DNA of 64,000 nucleotides from Undaria pinnatifida (GCA_012845835.1 JABAKD010000029.1:7873048-7937047); one strand, 5' to 3'; counted from the stretch's first letter, positions 11,901 to 26,900 are shown. The notes: generated from the letters alone by a model not told the origin. Program-made: numbers and translations.

Positions 11901-14900
11901 CAAACCTTTCCAAGTCACATTCGTCAAATTCCCCATCTCCTCTAGCACATCCCGTTCCTCCTTGTATATTTCACATTCTCCTACTACGTGAGTCCTACTC
12001 TCTATTGTTGTGCCACACGGGCACATCCATAAGTGCATCCACGTTCTCCTCCCGACTGCTGGTATAAGAGCTGGGCCAGGCTAAAAACGGATAAATATTC
12101 TCAAAGTCGTAATCTCGTGAACCACTGCAAACTAGACACAACTAACTACATCGCGGTAATCCGCCAATCATGGTGCATACGCAGCACCACGTGGCCACCT
12201 ACTTAGGCGTCAATTGACAAAATGACCAGGGGGGTTGAAAATATAAATACCTGCACGAATCGTATTCAGAGTGCATTAAACAGGAATCGTATTCAGAGTG
12301 CATTAAACTGGGTTGAAAACCGTTTTTGCGGCGGAATTTCGCGCACAAATACGACTTCTGTTGTTTCGAACATGTTTCTGAAAGCTCTAGCGGCACCGCT
12401 TTTACGAGTAGGGACTTGAAAATTGGAAGCGCTTCCCCTGACACAACATGGCACTTGTAGAACACAAAAAAATGTATGAAAAAATATCCAAGACTATGGT
12501 TTTTCCGACTCGATCTCGCCGAGATACCCGCGAAAACTCAAAAGCACCACCTTTTCCAAACCAATTCTACTGGTCATATCATGTGATGATATCATGCTCA
12601 CGATAACCCCCGCCCACTATACTGACCATGCCATACAGTCTAATAATATCATGCTTACTATAATATCTGCCCTCCATGCGGATTTTATAGTATCAGTGCA
12701 CAGATCATTGTGGAAAATCGTCCTGTTGACCCTGACAACAACCAGGGGCGTCACCGACCTATGTCTTTCATGAGGATATCAAATATATAACACGCGCGAA
12801 CGACCGTCCCGTAATTTTTGTGCTATTACTGTATATTAGCGGAACATACATGCATCACGCAGTTTGCAAAGTTGAGTTATAACCATTCAATCGGCCGTAC
12901 TCACAGATGACGGGTTTTTCAATTTTTATTAAACCAAATTCGTTTAAAAACGGTCGTTGCCGATCAAGGTGAAATTTGGTGGAAACAATGCTCAAGACTC
13001 TGGAAGAATATCGATACAAGTTTCATTGCCCAATTCGCCACCCATCAAGAGATATGACCTCGATTCCATACGTAGATAGGTCAAGCGTGTTCGACAAAAA
13101 AATGGCGAAAATGGCATTTTTGCCATGCCCCGCTCACATTTCAGAATTTTTATCTGAACTTTTGACGACGTATTTGAACCGCGTGTGCATAGGGACGGAA
13201 AGCCGGGTTTTTCTTCCCTTTCTTTTTTTACGCAAGTTATGAGCGCTTTTGTATTTCTTCGGAGCGTAATATCGGCCATATATCTCGGACAAAAACAAAA
13301 ACAAAAAAAAGACGGGCTTTCCATTTGTCGGTTGGTCCATCAACATCGTGTCCAAAATCACACCTAATTACGTAAAATTGAGCGGGGCATTGCCAATCTA
13401 TGTCTCTGGCAGTTACTTGGCTGGCCCAGCTCGTAGCTCTTTCTTCTTTCTGGTAGATCTAGGTCCCCTACACGAAATCGCAGTTTCAGCTTTTCCGGAA
13501 GGGGGTGGGGGGGGGGGGGGGCATTCCGTATACAAGCAACGCATCGAATCAGACAAGAAAAATACAGGCGTCAGAACCACACAGATGGTCAGTGTGATCT
13601 CCGATGTCTGGCGATACGGTGAAAGGTCACGAGAGATTCTAGAGAGACTCTACCTAGTGACATTGATACCGTACGAAACATGACCCCGTAGGAGCACCAC
13701 CGAAAAACATGTCCCACACTAATTCCAAGTAACTTCTTCCCCAAAGCGTGAGTTCAGCAGGTCTGGAGGGATTAAGAGGGGAAACGCATCAAAAGATAAA
13801 ATTACCAGACCATATACTACCTCACCGGCCACACCAAGCAGCCCGGGTCTGGCGGGGAACACTAGAAAGGGCCCCTCAGCAGCGCCGCTTGAGTAGTGCC
13901 GGTAAAAATCGCTTGCCACTGACGGCCATAATCTATATGGTGGCCGTGTGCGGTGTAGTACCGGTTCGCCGCAGCAGTGCCAGGCGGTTCGGTTTTGGAA
14001 CATGCCGCAACTACCGAGGGGCCCTTAATGTATAGGGGAGGTACATGCAATGGGCGGGTTTCTCCCACACGTCCGCAGCATGGTACCGGCCGTGCTGTTG
14101 CGCGCTTCCGCCACGCGGTTGGCAAGACTTCACCTGACACAGTGCCGCCATAACAACTGGCTGCGCGCAAGCCAGCTCTCTAGCAAGCAACCAAGCTCTC
14201 TGTGTGGCTCTCTACCAGGTAGGCCTCTAGCGAGCTCTCTAGCTCTCCAGTGAGTTACAAGTAGCCCTCAAGCAAGCTACTAATAGCTTCCATTTAAAAT
14301 CTGGCTAAAAAAGTTAAAACAAGCAAGCTCTCTAGTTCCTTAGCTCTCTAGCGAGCACCGCACGCGGGGACAACGACAAGGCTAACGCCTTCCGCGGCAA
14401 AAACATCACCTGAACATCGACAGCTCCCGCAAGATCGCCCTGTATCGCTCCACAGACCCAGGCCCAACCACCCCCTCCCCCTCCCCCTCCTCATTGTCCC
14501 CCTCCGCCCCCCCCTCCCCCATCTCCGTCCCCTCGCTACCGACTCCGTTAGCATCTTTCTCCCCCCCCCCTCCTTCTCCCTCGGCCCCCGCCTCTACGGC
14601 GTCCCCACCCCCCTCCCCGCCGCCATCGCCTCCTTCTACAGGAAGCATCCCCCGTGCTCGCCGGAGCTCCTGCGCGGCGCCCTCTAGCAGCTCGTCCATG
14701 CGGTGGAAAGATCTGGGAGTTCGTAAAAATGAGGCGGCGGCGGCGGGGGGGGAGGGGGAAGGTTGTTTTCCTTTGGATTATTGTGCCGTTTTTTTTTTCT
14801 TTTTTTCGTTTTGCGTCGAGCATCGAGATAGACAAAAAACAGGGACCCAGAAGAACCCCTTCTCTCCTTCTCCCCTCATCCCCCGCACCTGACCAACGCC

Positions 14901-17900
14901 ATCGAATAGTCCCCCCGCTTGTACTCTTCCAGGAGGACCAGCTCCTCCGCAAAATGCTCCTGGACGTACAAAGCGACCTCCTTGCCTGGAAGCGGTGGAG
15001 GCGCAAGGGCGGCAGCAGGAGGCGGAAGGGGGGAGGGGGGGAGGGGGGGGCGGGATTGATGCGAGAGTGAGGACGGTGTTGGTTACAACACATACATGGC
15101 ATGGTTGCGACATGGTTGACGGCACTCTTTGCCTCTTGACGGACAGCTGTGATAGACAGTCGTGACGGAAAGGCGTCAAGGAACCCCCTAACACTAACTC
15201 TCTCCTCCTGCCCTTTGCTCGTCCCCTTCGGCTAACCCCTCCATCACGCTCGTCTCCTTGGCTGAAGCGAACCCACAACCCCACCCCCTCGCAAAACACG
15301 CCCATCCCCGCCTGCCCCCAAACACAAACCGATCATAACCCCTAACCCCTTCTCTTCAACCTCCTAGTCCCCGCGATACATATGTACACCTCCGTGACCG
15401 TCGAACTCCCCTCAACCTCCCCCCCCGCTTCAACCACAATTCTCCCACGGTACGAACCATACCCCTCGCTCCACATCTTCATCCCGTCGCGCCCTCTCCC
15501 CCGAACCCCCGCCTCCTCAAACACGCCAACCCCTCCACAACACGGCTAATATCCTACAAACTCCGAACATACCTCCGTGGCCATCAAAAACCCCAAACAG
15601 CCGAATCTTCGCGTCCTTTTGCGCCTCCGTCTCTCCTCCACCCCCGTCCTGCTCCTCCCGCCCCCCTTCCCCGCCCCCCTGCCCCCCGTCGGCCTTCGTC
15701 GCCTCCTTATTGACTTGCAGCAGGGCTAGATGCGCGTCCTCCATGTTTCTTCTCCATCCCTGTTGGAGTTCCAATCAGACAAGGCAGGCCAGAGGGGGGG
15801 CGGGGGGAGAGAGAGCGAGGGAGAGGGGAGGGACGAAAACAGGGGTGTGGGGGAAGGAGAAAGAGAGGAGGCTGGGGGGGGGAAAGAGAAAGAGATTTAC
15901 ATATGTCCAAGTACAATACATTGTGTTCATATCTATATATGGCATGCTGTTCTCCGGCGACCCAGTTCTTCTTCTTGCACTTTCGGCTGCGGGGAAAGCA
16001 AGGGCGCCTTCGGTACATAACGGCGATTGTCGGGATTCCGGCCGAGCTCCGTGGCGGTGCTCTTGAGCATTCACATCGCTGAACGGGTTCTGTTTTTCAA
16101 GAGGTTGCGTTCCGCGTTGCTGAGCCGAGTAGGTGTGAATGGAAAACCCTACAATCTGTGATTTTTCAATAGCCAGCTTCGCTCTCAGTTTTTTTTACCC
16201 GCTCCCATAATTCGCCCGCTGTACAACATCAGCCCACTTGTGTTTACCCCTTCCGATGTCTGCTACGACGCAGCTACATACAGCCAGCAGCAGCAGCAGC
16301 AGCACATCCCTCGAGCATCACACGTATCTGTTGCACCTAGCCCTGTGACTTATGTTGTACACATCGCACTGAACATGAAGCACACCTCGCCTGCGACAAA
16401 CTGCCTTCCTCTGCTCGTCTACCTGGGAGATAGGCACCTATGGTAGCTACTATTTCGCGAGTTTTTGAGGTTCACGTGCCGCCAATGGGAGGTAGTTGCG
16501 CCGAGCAAGACGAACAGAGCAGGGCTCATATTGCCTGCCTCGTTTCGCCGAGCCGCGTAGGGCCCTTAGAAACCCATACGTTCGTGTTTTTTTTCTCGAT
16601 CTGCTGCAGCTGCTGTGCTGCTGCATCACACATGGCCCTCCAGGTTCAGTACTTGTGGCAGTCACGGAACAACAGCAGCCGCGCTGTGAGCTCTCTCCTT
16701 TGACACAGGACACACGGTGCTTCTGTGTGTATGTGTTATGTTTGCGCGCTTCTGTACGTACCAGGTATGCGCGTGTGGTGAGTGTGCTGTCACAAAATCA
16801 GTAAACAGGAACCGCACAGCAGCAGCAGTACAACTGCAGGAGCCGTGTTTCAAGCCCATGTCTTTGTGCCAGTAGCCACGGCGTATGTTTGTGGATGGTG
16901 CACAACAAGACACAGAGCCACGACAGCAACAGCAGTTTCACGTCCAACGGCAATAATCAAAACGCACATCGTCGGACCTCATACCAGGTACACGAAGCAT
17001 ACAGCAGCAGCAAAAACAGAACCTCATTTTTGGTCACGATTCCTGACCTTTACCGTGTTCGTTAGGCATCACCCTCACACATATTATCACTAATGTTACT
17101 ATTTTTTGCCCTCTGGGATGCCGTTTCGATGCAAATCGAATAGCCTCCCATAAAACAGTACCGGTAGTATCTACGAATGTATGACCTTCTGCCGACCACT
17201 TCTCCATTCTTTTCCCCACATAATCAACGCAAAGCAAGTCAAATGCTAGCGTACCGGGTATGAGAACTAGGTAATGAGAACACAACAAAACAAGCCCGAC
17301 CATAAAAACAAGAAAGGTAAGAACTAACTATCATCACGCCCATCACTACAGCGGGATCCGAAGGGTGCGCCAGCTAGCGTTGGGTTGCGAAAGCAACTGA
17401 GTGAAATCGACACACGACGCGTATGAAAATACGTGGAAGTGTGGTGAGCTTTATTTTTCCCCATCCGCCGGAGGATAAAAAGAAAAAAAAAAGAAGGAAG
17501 AACTAAAAAAGACAATAAAGCCGAAAAAAGCCGAGAGGAGTTTGGAAGAACGTGATGCAGAAGATCAGAAAGGCTGCAAGAACATGCGTGCTGAAGAGGA
17601 ACAGATGACCGTTGCACGGACCAAAAAACACGAAGAAGAGGAAGCATATACCGGCATAAGGGAGGCGGGGAGGGAAAATACGGGAACAAAGAGAGAAACA
17701 AGGGCCACAAAAAGAAGAAAAACAAGCAAGACAACAAATGTCATTGGTGTCGCTTTCGCGCTCCCCCAATTGAGCTCATTGAAAACAAAGAAAGCAAAAG
17801 ATGACCTCTCACTTGGGGACGTTAAATGTGAGGGGCTAATATTAATACTCGTACGACAAAATAAAAAAAAAAAGACCGAACAAGCACAAACGACGACAAA

Positions 17901-20900
17901 AAACGTCTCTTTAGCTTCTATCTGAACTCCATGTATTTGGAGGCTTTTTTTTTTTTTCCTATCCTCCGGCGGATGGGGAAAAATGAAGCATTAGCTCACC
18001 ACACTTCCACGTATTTTCATACGCGCCGTGTGTCGATGTAACTCAGTTGCTTTCGCAGCCCAACGCTACGAGCTGGCGCACCCTTCGGAAATTCGGAGGC
18101 GTCTCATATCAAGGGCTGCATAACCGCGACTGCACCAGGCAGTCGATGTCCGAAAAAAATGCATACAAGAGGGGTGTACATGAGCCATGCACCTCTACCC
18201 AAAGCATCATCGTAGTCCATGTACACACCCTGATCCCACCCCGTATGATTTTCGGTCTAGTTGCTAGAAGGTCAGGGGGTTAGGCTTCTGCTCGGGTTGG
18301 GACCTGGTACCAGGTATATCGGTACACTACTAGTAGGCACACCAGGTATCAAGTAAGGGTGAGCATGGATACCTATAGGCTTCTGCTCGGGTTGGGACCT
18401 GGTACCAGGTATATCGGTACACTACTAGATGTATACCAGGCATTAAGTAAGCGTGCATTGATATTGGATACATGCACTGATATTATATAGGGGTGCATAA
18501 AATGTTTTCGGCCAACGTCTCTCTATTCTTAATAGCTCTCGCTAACAATTCGCGACGCTGGATATTAGCAACGATCGCAATTGATTTGTGCACGCGTTGG
18601 GTGGAAAGACGGGCGAAAACCAACTCCACATCACTTCGTCGGTTTGTTCTTAGGGACATTCTCGTCGTCTGACGTGACACCGGGACACGGGAGATCCGGG
18701 CACACAAGCCTGGAAACAAGCCCCTGTTTCTAAGCGCCGATGGAAGTGAAAAACTCGCTTCGCTCGTTACTCGTGGCAAAGCAAAGTACGGGGACAAAAA
18801 GAAGAGAAAATAAAAGGCCCGATTATCCCGCTTCTGCCCGAAGGCTGAAAAAAAAATGCCCGAATCCAAACACTTGACAGATTGACCACCGCGCCCACGT
18901 ATTCGAATTGGGGAATTTATAAGCGAAAAAACCAAAAAAAAAATGCCCCGCCTCGCGTTCAACAGTCAACAGGCCTGCACTAACAGCGCGGTGTGTACCG
19001 ACAAGTACCCTTGCGGTCAATATCATACGCGGATACCGCTGCTCCTGATGCTGTACCCTGAACTCACGGAGACCACGATATGACACGAGAAATAACGTGT
19101 CTCGACTCTCGACGATCGAATCTTCCTTCGGCATGGTGCCTGTTGCGTTCTTGTAGACTTTTTGTGTCTCTGTGTTGTGTCTTTTGCGTTGGGTTGTCGC
19201 TGCCTTTACGGTTGCTACTGCCGCTATATCATAGGTGTTGTCCCTGCGCCCAGCCATTTCGCATCGCCAACAACCACCACCACGCACTCTTGAGCATCGT
19301 ATTCAGCCCGAGGTCACGAGGTAGCCCCCCAGTGCGACGGAGAATATATAACACACCCTCCTGGGGCGAAAGTTCAGAGCCGATTTACCCCAAAACCAGG
19401 GGGCACATTCAACAATAACGCCCACCTTCGGAAGATCTCGTCGAGATGTTTCGGTAGATGCGTCGGGCGCGCCCAGCGTTTACACTACCTTGCGCATCAA
19501 GAAAAACAGACTTGAGGTTCGCCCGAGACGGTGTGTTCACTGCCATATATATATACGGTACGTGGCCTCGCTTGGCCTATTATATATACCCCCGGCATCG
19601 TGTTGCCGTTGTAGCGTTAGCGTTTCTACGAAAACAACTCAGCGGCGGTGAGATCGAGGATTTTCGTCGAAACTCGTTCATGCAAAGATGCGCGTGGTGC
19701 TTCGATCGCTCGTGCTGCAGGGTGTACAGCCGGTGTACAGCATACAGCCCTTATGAAGGATGTCGGAGAGGGCAACGGGACGACGACGTTGTGAAAAAAG
19801 TGTACTTGGGACACAGGCATGTAATAGGTCACCGTGCATGACATGTGTTGTTGCACAACACACACCCTCATACGAATTTCAACGCCGATTTTTCATCGAC
19901 GACCGGTGGACTGCAAAACCGAACATCGACCAAAATGAAAAAACACACACACATAACACACCTTGGACAGATCACGATATAAATGATCTATTAATAGATC
20001 ATCCACAGTAGGACCTGTACAGGCTGGTTCAAGTAAAAAAGAAACAAACTCTCTACTTCACGAATGCCGCTCGCAATATCTAGCCAAACAGCGAATATTT
20101 GGTACCATACTGACCCCCATGGCCAGTGGAAGAGGGTGACATGGCCAGTTTATTGTTTATAGACCTCGGGCTATATCTCTATTCATAGGAGCGAAACTCG
20201 TGTCGACCAACGACAGGCCCTAATTTTTCAAAGGTATTCAGGCTTTTTCCAAGCGGGGGCGAACAAAAAAACTGCGCCGCATTTTGCACGATCCGGTTGG
20301 ACTTACTCCAAGGCATGTCTATAATTTTGGCGCAAAGTAAACGAAGATCTGACCTGCCTGTGTTCAACATTAAGCAAAATCTAGCGAAAATAAATGGATC
20401 CTACACTAATACCAAGTCATTTGAAGGAAATAAGGTATATTACTCAGTTTTACGCACAGAAGTCCAAACGTCCACACCGTTTTTGAGACAGACCCTGAAT
20501 TTTTGCACACGTGTTCTACATGCCCATTCCGAGGTCTGGCCCGCGATGGTTTTTCTTTTTCGTTTTCTTCGTCGAAAACAATTGGGCTAAGGTGGTCCAC
20601 ATTTTCCGAAAAATCTTAACTAATGAAAAATCAGGCAAAAACAATATCAGAAAAAACATCAGGTGAGGTCTTTGCAAGGGCACAAAGAAGACGTGAGCAA
20701 AACTTCACGGTCTGAATCGAAAAAACAGCGTGGACATTCGCCGGGGAATAAATTTGGGGTTTTTACGTGAACCAGCCTTCATCCGTGGCATGTTGTGCAC
20801 GATCTGTACACATAGAATAAAAATCCAACCTCGGAAACAGATGCTAGATCATGCAGGTCGTACGGCTCCCGCCCAGTAACACGAGCTACACCATACAGAT

Positions 20901-23900
20901 CTTCCCTGGAATATCTACATCTTCAAAAACGGGATCGGTGATCTGCCCGACGTGTGGAAATATCTCGAGGAGGTAGTCCAAACTCGAGCCGGCCTTTTTC
21001 GTTGTGTATGCTCCCCTGGTTTCGGGGAAAGTTAACTCGGCTCTGAATTCCATCCCCAGGGGTGCGCAAACACACTTGTCTCCATACAGTATATCATAGC
21101 AACTGGCATTCAGACCAAAACAACGAGACGCGAGTACTCGCAACCCTCGTGGAGCTCGAGTAAGCGATCAAAAGACATGACCGGTGCGAGATTATCCTCC
21201 GTCTTCCGTGAGTCCGCAGCATTAGGAATGGGATCACGTCCTGCATCTTGTTTGTGTTATTGCTGTTCGGACACGAAACGAATCACCAACGTCCGAGCGG
21301 CCCGAGGGGTTGCTTCGAATGGTCGATGCTGTAAATGTCAGATTGACTGGTCAATTTTCCCCCCTTATACCCCTTTAGAGCCCCAAAATCCCTCCCTATA
21401 CAATCTTCAAGTAACTTTGTCCCCCAAAAAGCTTTCCAGCTGCAGAGGCGTCCAAGTCCCAAAGGGATGAACAAATCGAACCACCACTACTAAAGAAAAA
21501 AATAATAATAGTTAGCACCAAAAACGTTTGCAGTGGGTGGCCCGATTTAAGAGCGCCCCGTGACAAGCGGAAGAATGTGCTCTTGGCTACAAAGCGCCCT
21601 CATCCGCAGTGGGCAATATATAGCCTTTAGTGTGGGCGGGACATGCCGAGTTGACCGTTCTTTAACTCCCGAATGTCCTTAACTCGGGTGCTTTTAAAAC
21701 GCGGTACCCAGTGTATAAAAAAATAGGGGAAAATATGGGTTTCTGTGTACAGGGTGGGTCCTATTATATGGTCCTCCGCAATAATCAAGCAACTAACCAT
21801 CTCTCTTGCGGTCAACATGACCACGAGGCAGCAGCAGTGCACGTACTACCGCCGTGGTACGCGCATGTCGCACAAGCACTCTTGCGGTCTTGCTGCTGTA
21901 GTCGATCGCACATTACGACGCTCATCGCCTAAACGTCTTAGTTCGTGCTGACGAAACTTCGGACGCTTGACCTAACACTGGAAAAATGACATACAAATGC
22001 ACCCCCACCCAAAGCACTACTAGTATTGCATTTACATACACACCCTGACCCCACCCCGTGTGATTTTCGGGCTAGGTTAGGGCTAGGTTTCTGATCGGGT
22101 TGGGACCTGGTACCAAGCATATCGGTATACTACTACTGTACAGTGGTGTACCCAATTTAAGACCACCCCGTGACAAGCCAATTTAGGTGGTCTAATCTCT
22201 ACTGTGGTCTTATCCTTTACTACTACAAAAACCATCCCACACTAATTCCAAGTAGTTTCTTCTTTGTGACAAGCGGATTTACATTATCTTACCTCTATTT
22301 ATTATGGTCCTAAACCGGGTGGTCTTGAAATGGGTACACCACTGCTATAGTAGTACATTAAGTACACGTAAGGGTGCACGGCTTATTTTTATTTGTTACT
22401 GGTATTTTTTTTTATCCTCCGGCGGAGGGGGAAAAATAAAAAGCTCAAGTCTACCACACTTCCACGTATTTTCATACACGTCGTGTGTCGATTTAACTCA
22501 ATTGCCTTCGCAATCCAGCGCTAGCTGGCGTGTCCTTCGGTTCCCACTACAGCGATAGCGTGAGCTGTCTCCATCGGCGGTCCTCGTTTCTACCCCGGCA
22601 GCGCAAGCTGCCGTTGTATACGGAGGCTTATATACGCCCATAGGGGTGCGTCTTGTTTTTTGGCCCGAACACCCTTCAGACCTAACTGCACCCACCCAAG
22701 CTTGGAGGACAAACTACTTGGAATTATGGAATTAGAGTTGGATCATGTTCGCTGAGGAAGAAGAAAAGGGCAACCCGGCTACTTCGTGTAAAAGCCGACG
22801 CGGCAATACATGAGCAATCGGTGATCGGTAAAAAGCGGTATTCGGTATTCGGTAACATTTAGGATTGTGAGTTGGCTCCGCCGACTGTAGTAACTGCTTT
22901 TTTCTCCCATCCCATTTATTATCCTCGCACTACTCTCACGCTCCCTCCCAGTAGCAACTCATATCCCCGAGTCGCCATTAATAGTTGGCGAGGTATTCCA
23001 GCCACTGCATGTTCCGCGGTAACTTGTAACTTGCGGAGTTTCTTCACGTCCATGAATTCGACTGGCGGGTTTTGGGGCTCGAACGTCTGTTTAGGTGGCG
23101 CTGTGAGCCACCTAACCGAGCCAGCCAGTAGGCAGTAGCTAGTGTACGCCACCCGGCCGGGTGAACTCTTCATGCCAACCCCTTCAGAGCCCCCAAAATC
23201 GCTCCCTATACTAAATTCAAGTAAAATTGTCAAAAAAAAAACGGTTTCCAGTTGTATAGGCGTTAAGGCGTTCTTTCTATTGACCGATATGACTATTATT
23301 GAGCGTCACCCCACGGTAGAGGTTGCACTTTTCGAGCCAAAATGTTTCTCACCGGTTGGTTGATGGACGCGTGCTACGACAGAAGTAGTAAGGTATACAC
23401 CTCTTTTGGGCTGAAATGGTTTCCGAATCGACGGAGCTCCTCAACCCAAAATCGTCAGTGAATTAAGCCGTTTTTTTGCTTCGTTTTGGCGTGATTCTTG
23501 CTTGTGTACCCAGGCCACGGGATTTTTCATCCGGTACTTATAGCAGTCTTACTTTTATCCAAATCAGTTTTTCGGGAGGGAAATGTCTTGAGCTCCTAAA
23601 GTGAGGGGTAGTATTAGAAAAAAAGTGGTGCACCTCTATCGTCGAAGCACGCGTCTCGACTACTGTACTACAGCAGCGTGGAACTATCGGTCAGTACGAT
23701 AATTTCTTCGAGGTAATAACGAACCTGATTGTCTTTGTACTATTAATAGTACTAGCGCATAGACACGCCGGTCGGGTTGCGCGGTTTTTGTACTATTAAT
23801 AGTACTAGCGCATAGACACGCCGGTCGGGTTACGCGGTTTATATACTATCAATAGTAATAGCGCATAGACACGCCGGTTGGGTTACGCGGTTTATGTACT

Positions 23901-26900
23901 ATTAATAGTACTAGCGCATAGACACCCCGGTCGGGTTGCGCGAACGAATGCCTTCCAAGTCATGTTTCGGGTGAAATAACGAGCTCACAAGGTTAGGAGC
24001 TCCGAAACTTTCGCTAAACTCGTAGCGTAACATGACTCTTTAGGAAACACCCAGTGGCCGTGCTAATTCTTCATACCAGAGAGCTACGCGGAAACAAACT
24101 ACGAGACGGGCATACTACATCGCAAATACGGCCTCGAGATTCGGCAATTTCCAAGCCGAACGTACTGGTGTCCACACCGCTACCATCGCCTCCCAATTCC
24201 CCACGACATACCGAAGGAAACAGAGAAAGGGCTAAAGGGAAAAACGGTCACAAAACAAAACAAAACGAAGTATATGGGAGGCACACCAAGCGGAGTCGCT
24301 GCAAGATTGAGACACACGTAAGGAGGGAAGCCCAAGAGCAACAGGAGAAAGGAAAACCCGCCAACTTCATGTATGTCCACAGCGAGCGGTGGTTGAATCA
24401 CTGTCGCGCTGCCCGACCGGCATGAGACAGACAATACCAAAACAAAACGAAGACACACGAAAAAAAAACACCACACGCAACAGGCTCAAAAACAAAATTA
24501 AGATTCAAACCAGTCGCAGCAGTTTCTGCAGTAGCATAGCTAGGCCCCACCTACTCACAAAAGAGTCGGCCTGGCACCTTGACTGTAATACCCTGCCTGC
24601 CACCTGCTTCCTGGTTTCTTCTACTGCCATTTCTCTACTGCGGTGTTTGGACCACCCCCCCCCCCCCCGTCCCTTCAACGCTGCCCATGGCGAAAATGTG
24701 TCGGGCCGCCTGCTCTATTTCGCCCCGTCCTCATGCCACCTGACCATAAATCCTTCGGCTGCTTGAAGGCCCCCCCGGTGAACTGACCTAGGCTATTTTA
24801 TAAAATTATTCCAACGATTTGTTGCATGCAGTGGTCCACAGCACGGTCTAAACTCCAAACCCCCAACAGGGAATGTTTCGCAGGATCCCCCGAAGGCACT
24901 CCAACCCTTCGACAACATAACCGTAAGAGTTCCCAACAAATCCCAACAACTTTCGTCCCCGAAAACGACCCAAGTACGAGGGCATTCTCGCCTACTCTTC
25001 GGTCTGAATATATACCCTGACAAGTATATTTTTTTCATCCCGTCTGTTATCTTCGCAATTTCTCCTTTCTCTTCCTCCCTCCCTAGACATAACTCAGTTC
25101 CAGAGCTCACTAAGCTAGCTCTTTTCCCCGCTCCCCACTGCGGTGCGCGCTGTCATTTTCATCGCGACAAGACTCCAGATATTTCTCCCCTCGTCGACTC
25201 GCATCGAATTAAGTATGTATACCCAGCCCAACTACAACTCCAATGTTACCTCCTATCATAGCCAAGCGTGGGAGCGAGGGCAGCCGCGTTTCTGGCCAGT
25301 TTTTGGCCCCGGGTTGCGGTCAAGGTTAGTGTTCGGGTTTCATACGTAGGGATTGGGATTGGGTTGGCTCTACGCTCATGCCATGATCCCATCCCACCAG
25401 CCCCACCGCCGAGCTCTTTTTAGCCCGCAAACGTAAAGAGCATACCAGTTTTTTTTTTTTTCTTTGTTCATTCCTTCCACTATGTTCGCTCTTTTTTTTT
25501 CTCTTTCTCCCTCCTGAGACGAAACTCATATCCGGGGTCACTTCGTAAGCAGGCTCTTTCTCCCCCCTCCCCACTACGGTGCACGTCTGCATTTATATTG
25601 CGAGAAGTACTCCAGCTCTTTCTCCCCGCCTCGACTCGTATCGAAATTGCCCCCCCCTCGATATCCGCGCGACCGAACAGTTAAGGGGGTTCGCGAGAAG
25701 CGAGAAATAAGCGAGCGCGTCATGGTGTTGAATTTCCGCAATCGAATGATGCCGACGCTTTCGTAGCAGTAGGTTTCTGGTTGCAGCAATTTGCAATTCA
25801 TTCATTCTTAACGTACTTCGTCTTGTTTCGTTCAAAGAAAGAAGAAAAAAAACCATCGAAGGCGCTTCTAAAAAAAGAAGCCAAGATCAAACGAAAACGT
25901 TTCCCATTAATACCAAAACAGTATCCAGGAAATAACGCGTCTTCATTTGTAGTTCAAGAAAAAAAGAAAAAAAAACTCCAGCCTACAGTTCAAGGGGGGT
26001 GATCGGATGCCAAACATCGGTACAACAGCAGCACGTAGCATTTACAGCAGTGCCAAACTCGAAACAACTACCTCACCATCTCGCACTCTCACAATTCACG
26101 ATGCGCCAGTTGCTGCTGTGCTAGCCGATACGCGCAGCAGTTCGTTAATAGTTCACGTGGAGTGGAGTGGAGTGGAGTGGAATACATGCGTCCCAGCTAT
26201 TTTATACTGGCAATAGCACATATTATCCCTGGTATCATGGTACTAGGTGCATCCCCGGGTGAGAGGTTGAGACGTGAGAGAAGCACGGCTGGGAATCGCA
26301 ACCACTTGATCAAATTCGATGCAATCAATCGACACCGGGCAAACAGCAAAACGGTTGCGATTTTCGCGATACAGCGGCAGTCACAACGCATTTTACAGGC
26401 TATTTGGTCCTGAGCCTCTCACCAGTTCGCGAGTAGTGATCGCCGACTGGGGTACGCTTCGCCGGTCGGGTCGTCTCGCTCCTTCGATGTTTGATTTAGG
26501 AGTTAGCAATTGAAATTTGAAATTCAAGCGAGCCGAAAGACTACTAATAATAGGCTATCGAAGTTTACGCTTTTCCAATATATATTTACAACTATTGTGG
26601 AGAGAGAGAATGGCATGTACACACGTCCCAAAAGGCGTGATCTAAGGCGCCGGGGCTTGTAGGCAGTAGGCAGTGCCGAGAGCAAGCATTGTGTACAAGG
26701 ACGAGCGCACGTCGCAGCAGAGATAGACAATACTTCCCGAGCATTAGGCATCGCCCTCGTACTCGTAGCTGTCAGACTACGCAGCAGCTAGTACGCGTAG
26801 CGATGTAGATAGTGTTTGTATGATCTTTGCCGTGGCCATTTAATGGAAACGCTTGATTTTGGTGTGCATTTAATGGGCACAGGCTCTCGGTGCTACGTGG

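Larger units (their letters stand above)
10804..14409 (-). other. phosphatase intron 5 (3.6 kb)
   Basis: Contains a split LINE 3' end (10981-12075), a family L copy (12480-13140), a degenerate family D copy (about 12690-12880), a family H core (13715-13735) and a ctctctagc-type low-complexity block (14165-14350) with one TACCWGGTA site. No independent gene seen. Confidence 0.75.

Noticed and set aside
20886..21143. Minus-strand 85-codon frame of normal composition
   Set aside because: Looks protein-like but has no recognised domain, no partner exon and lies in a phosphatase intron; kept out for lack of support.
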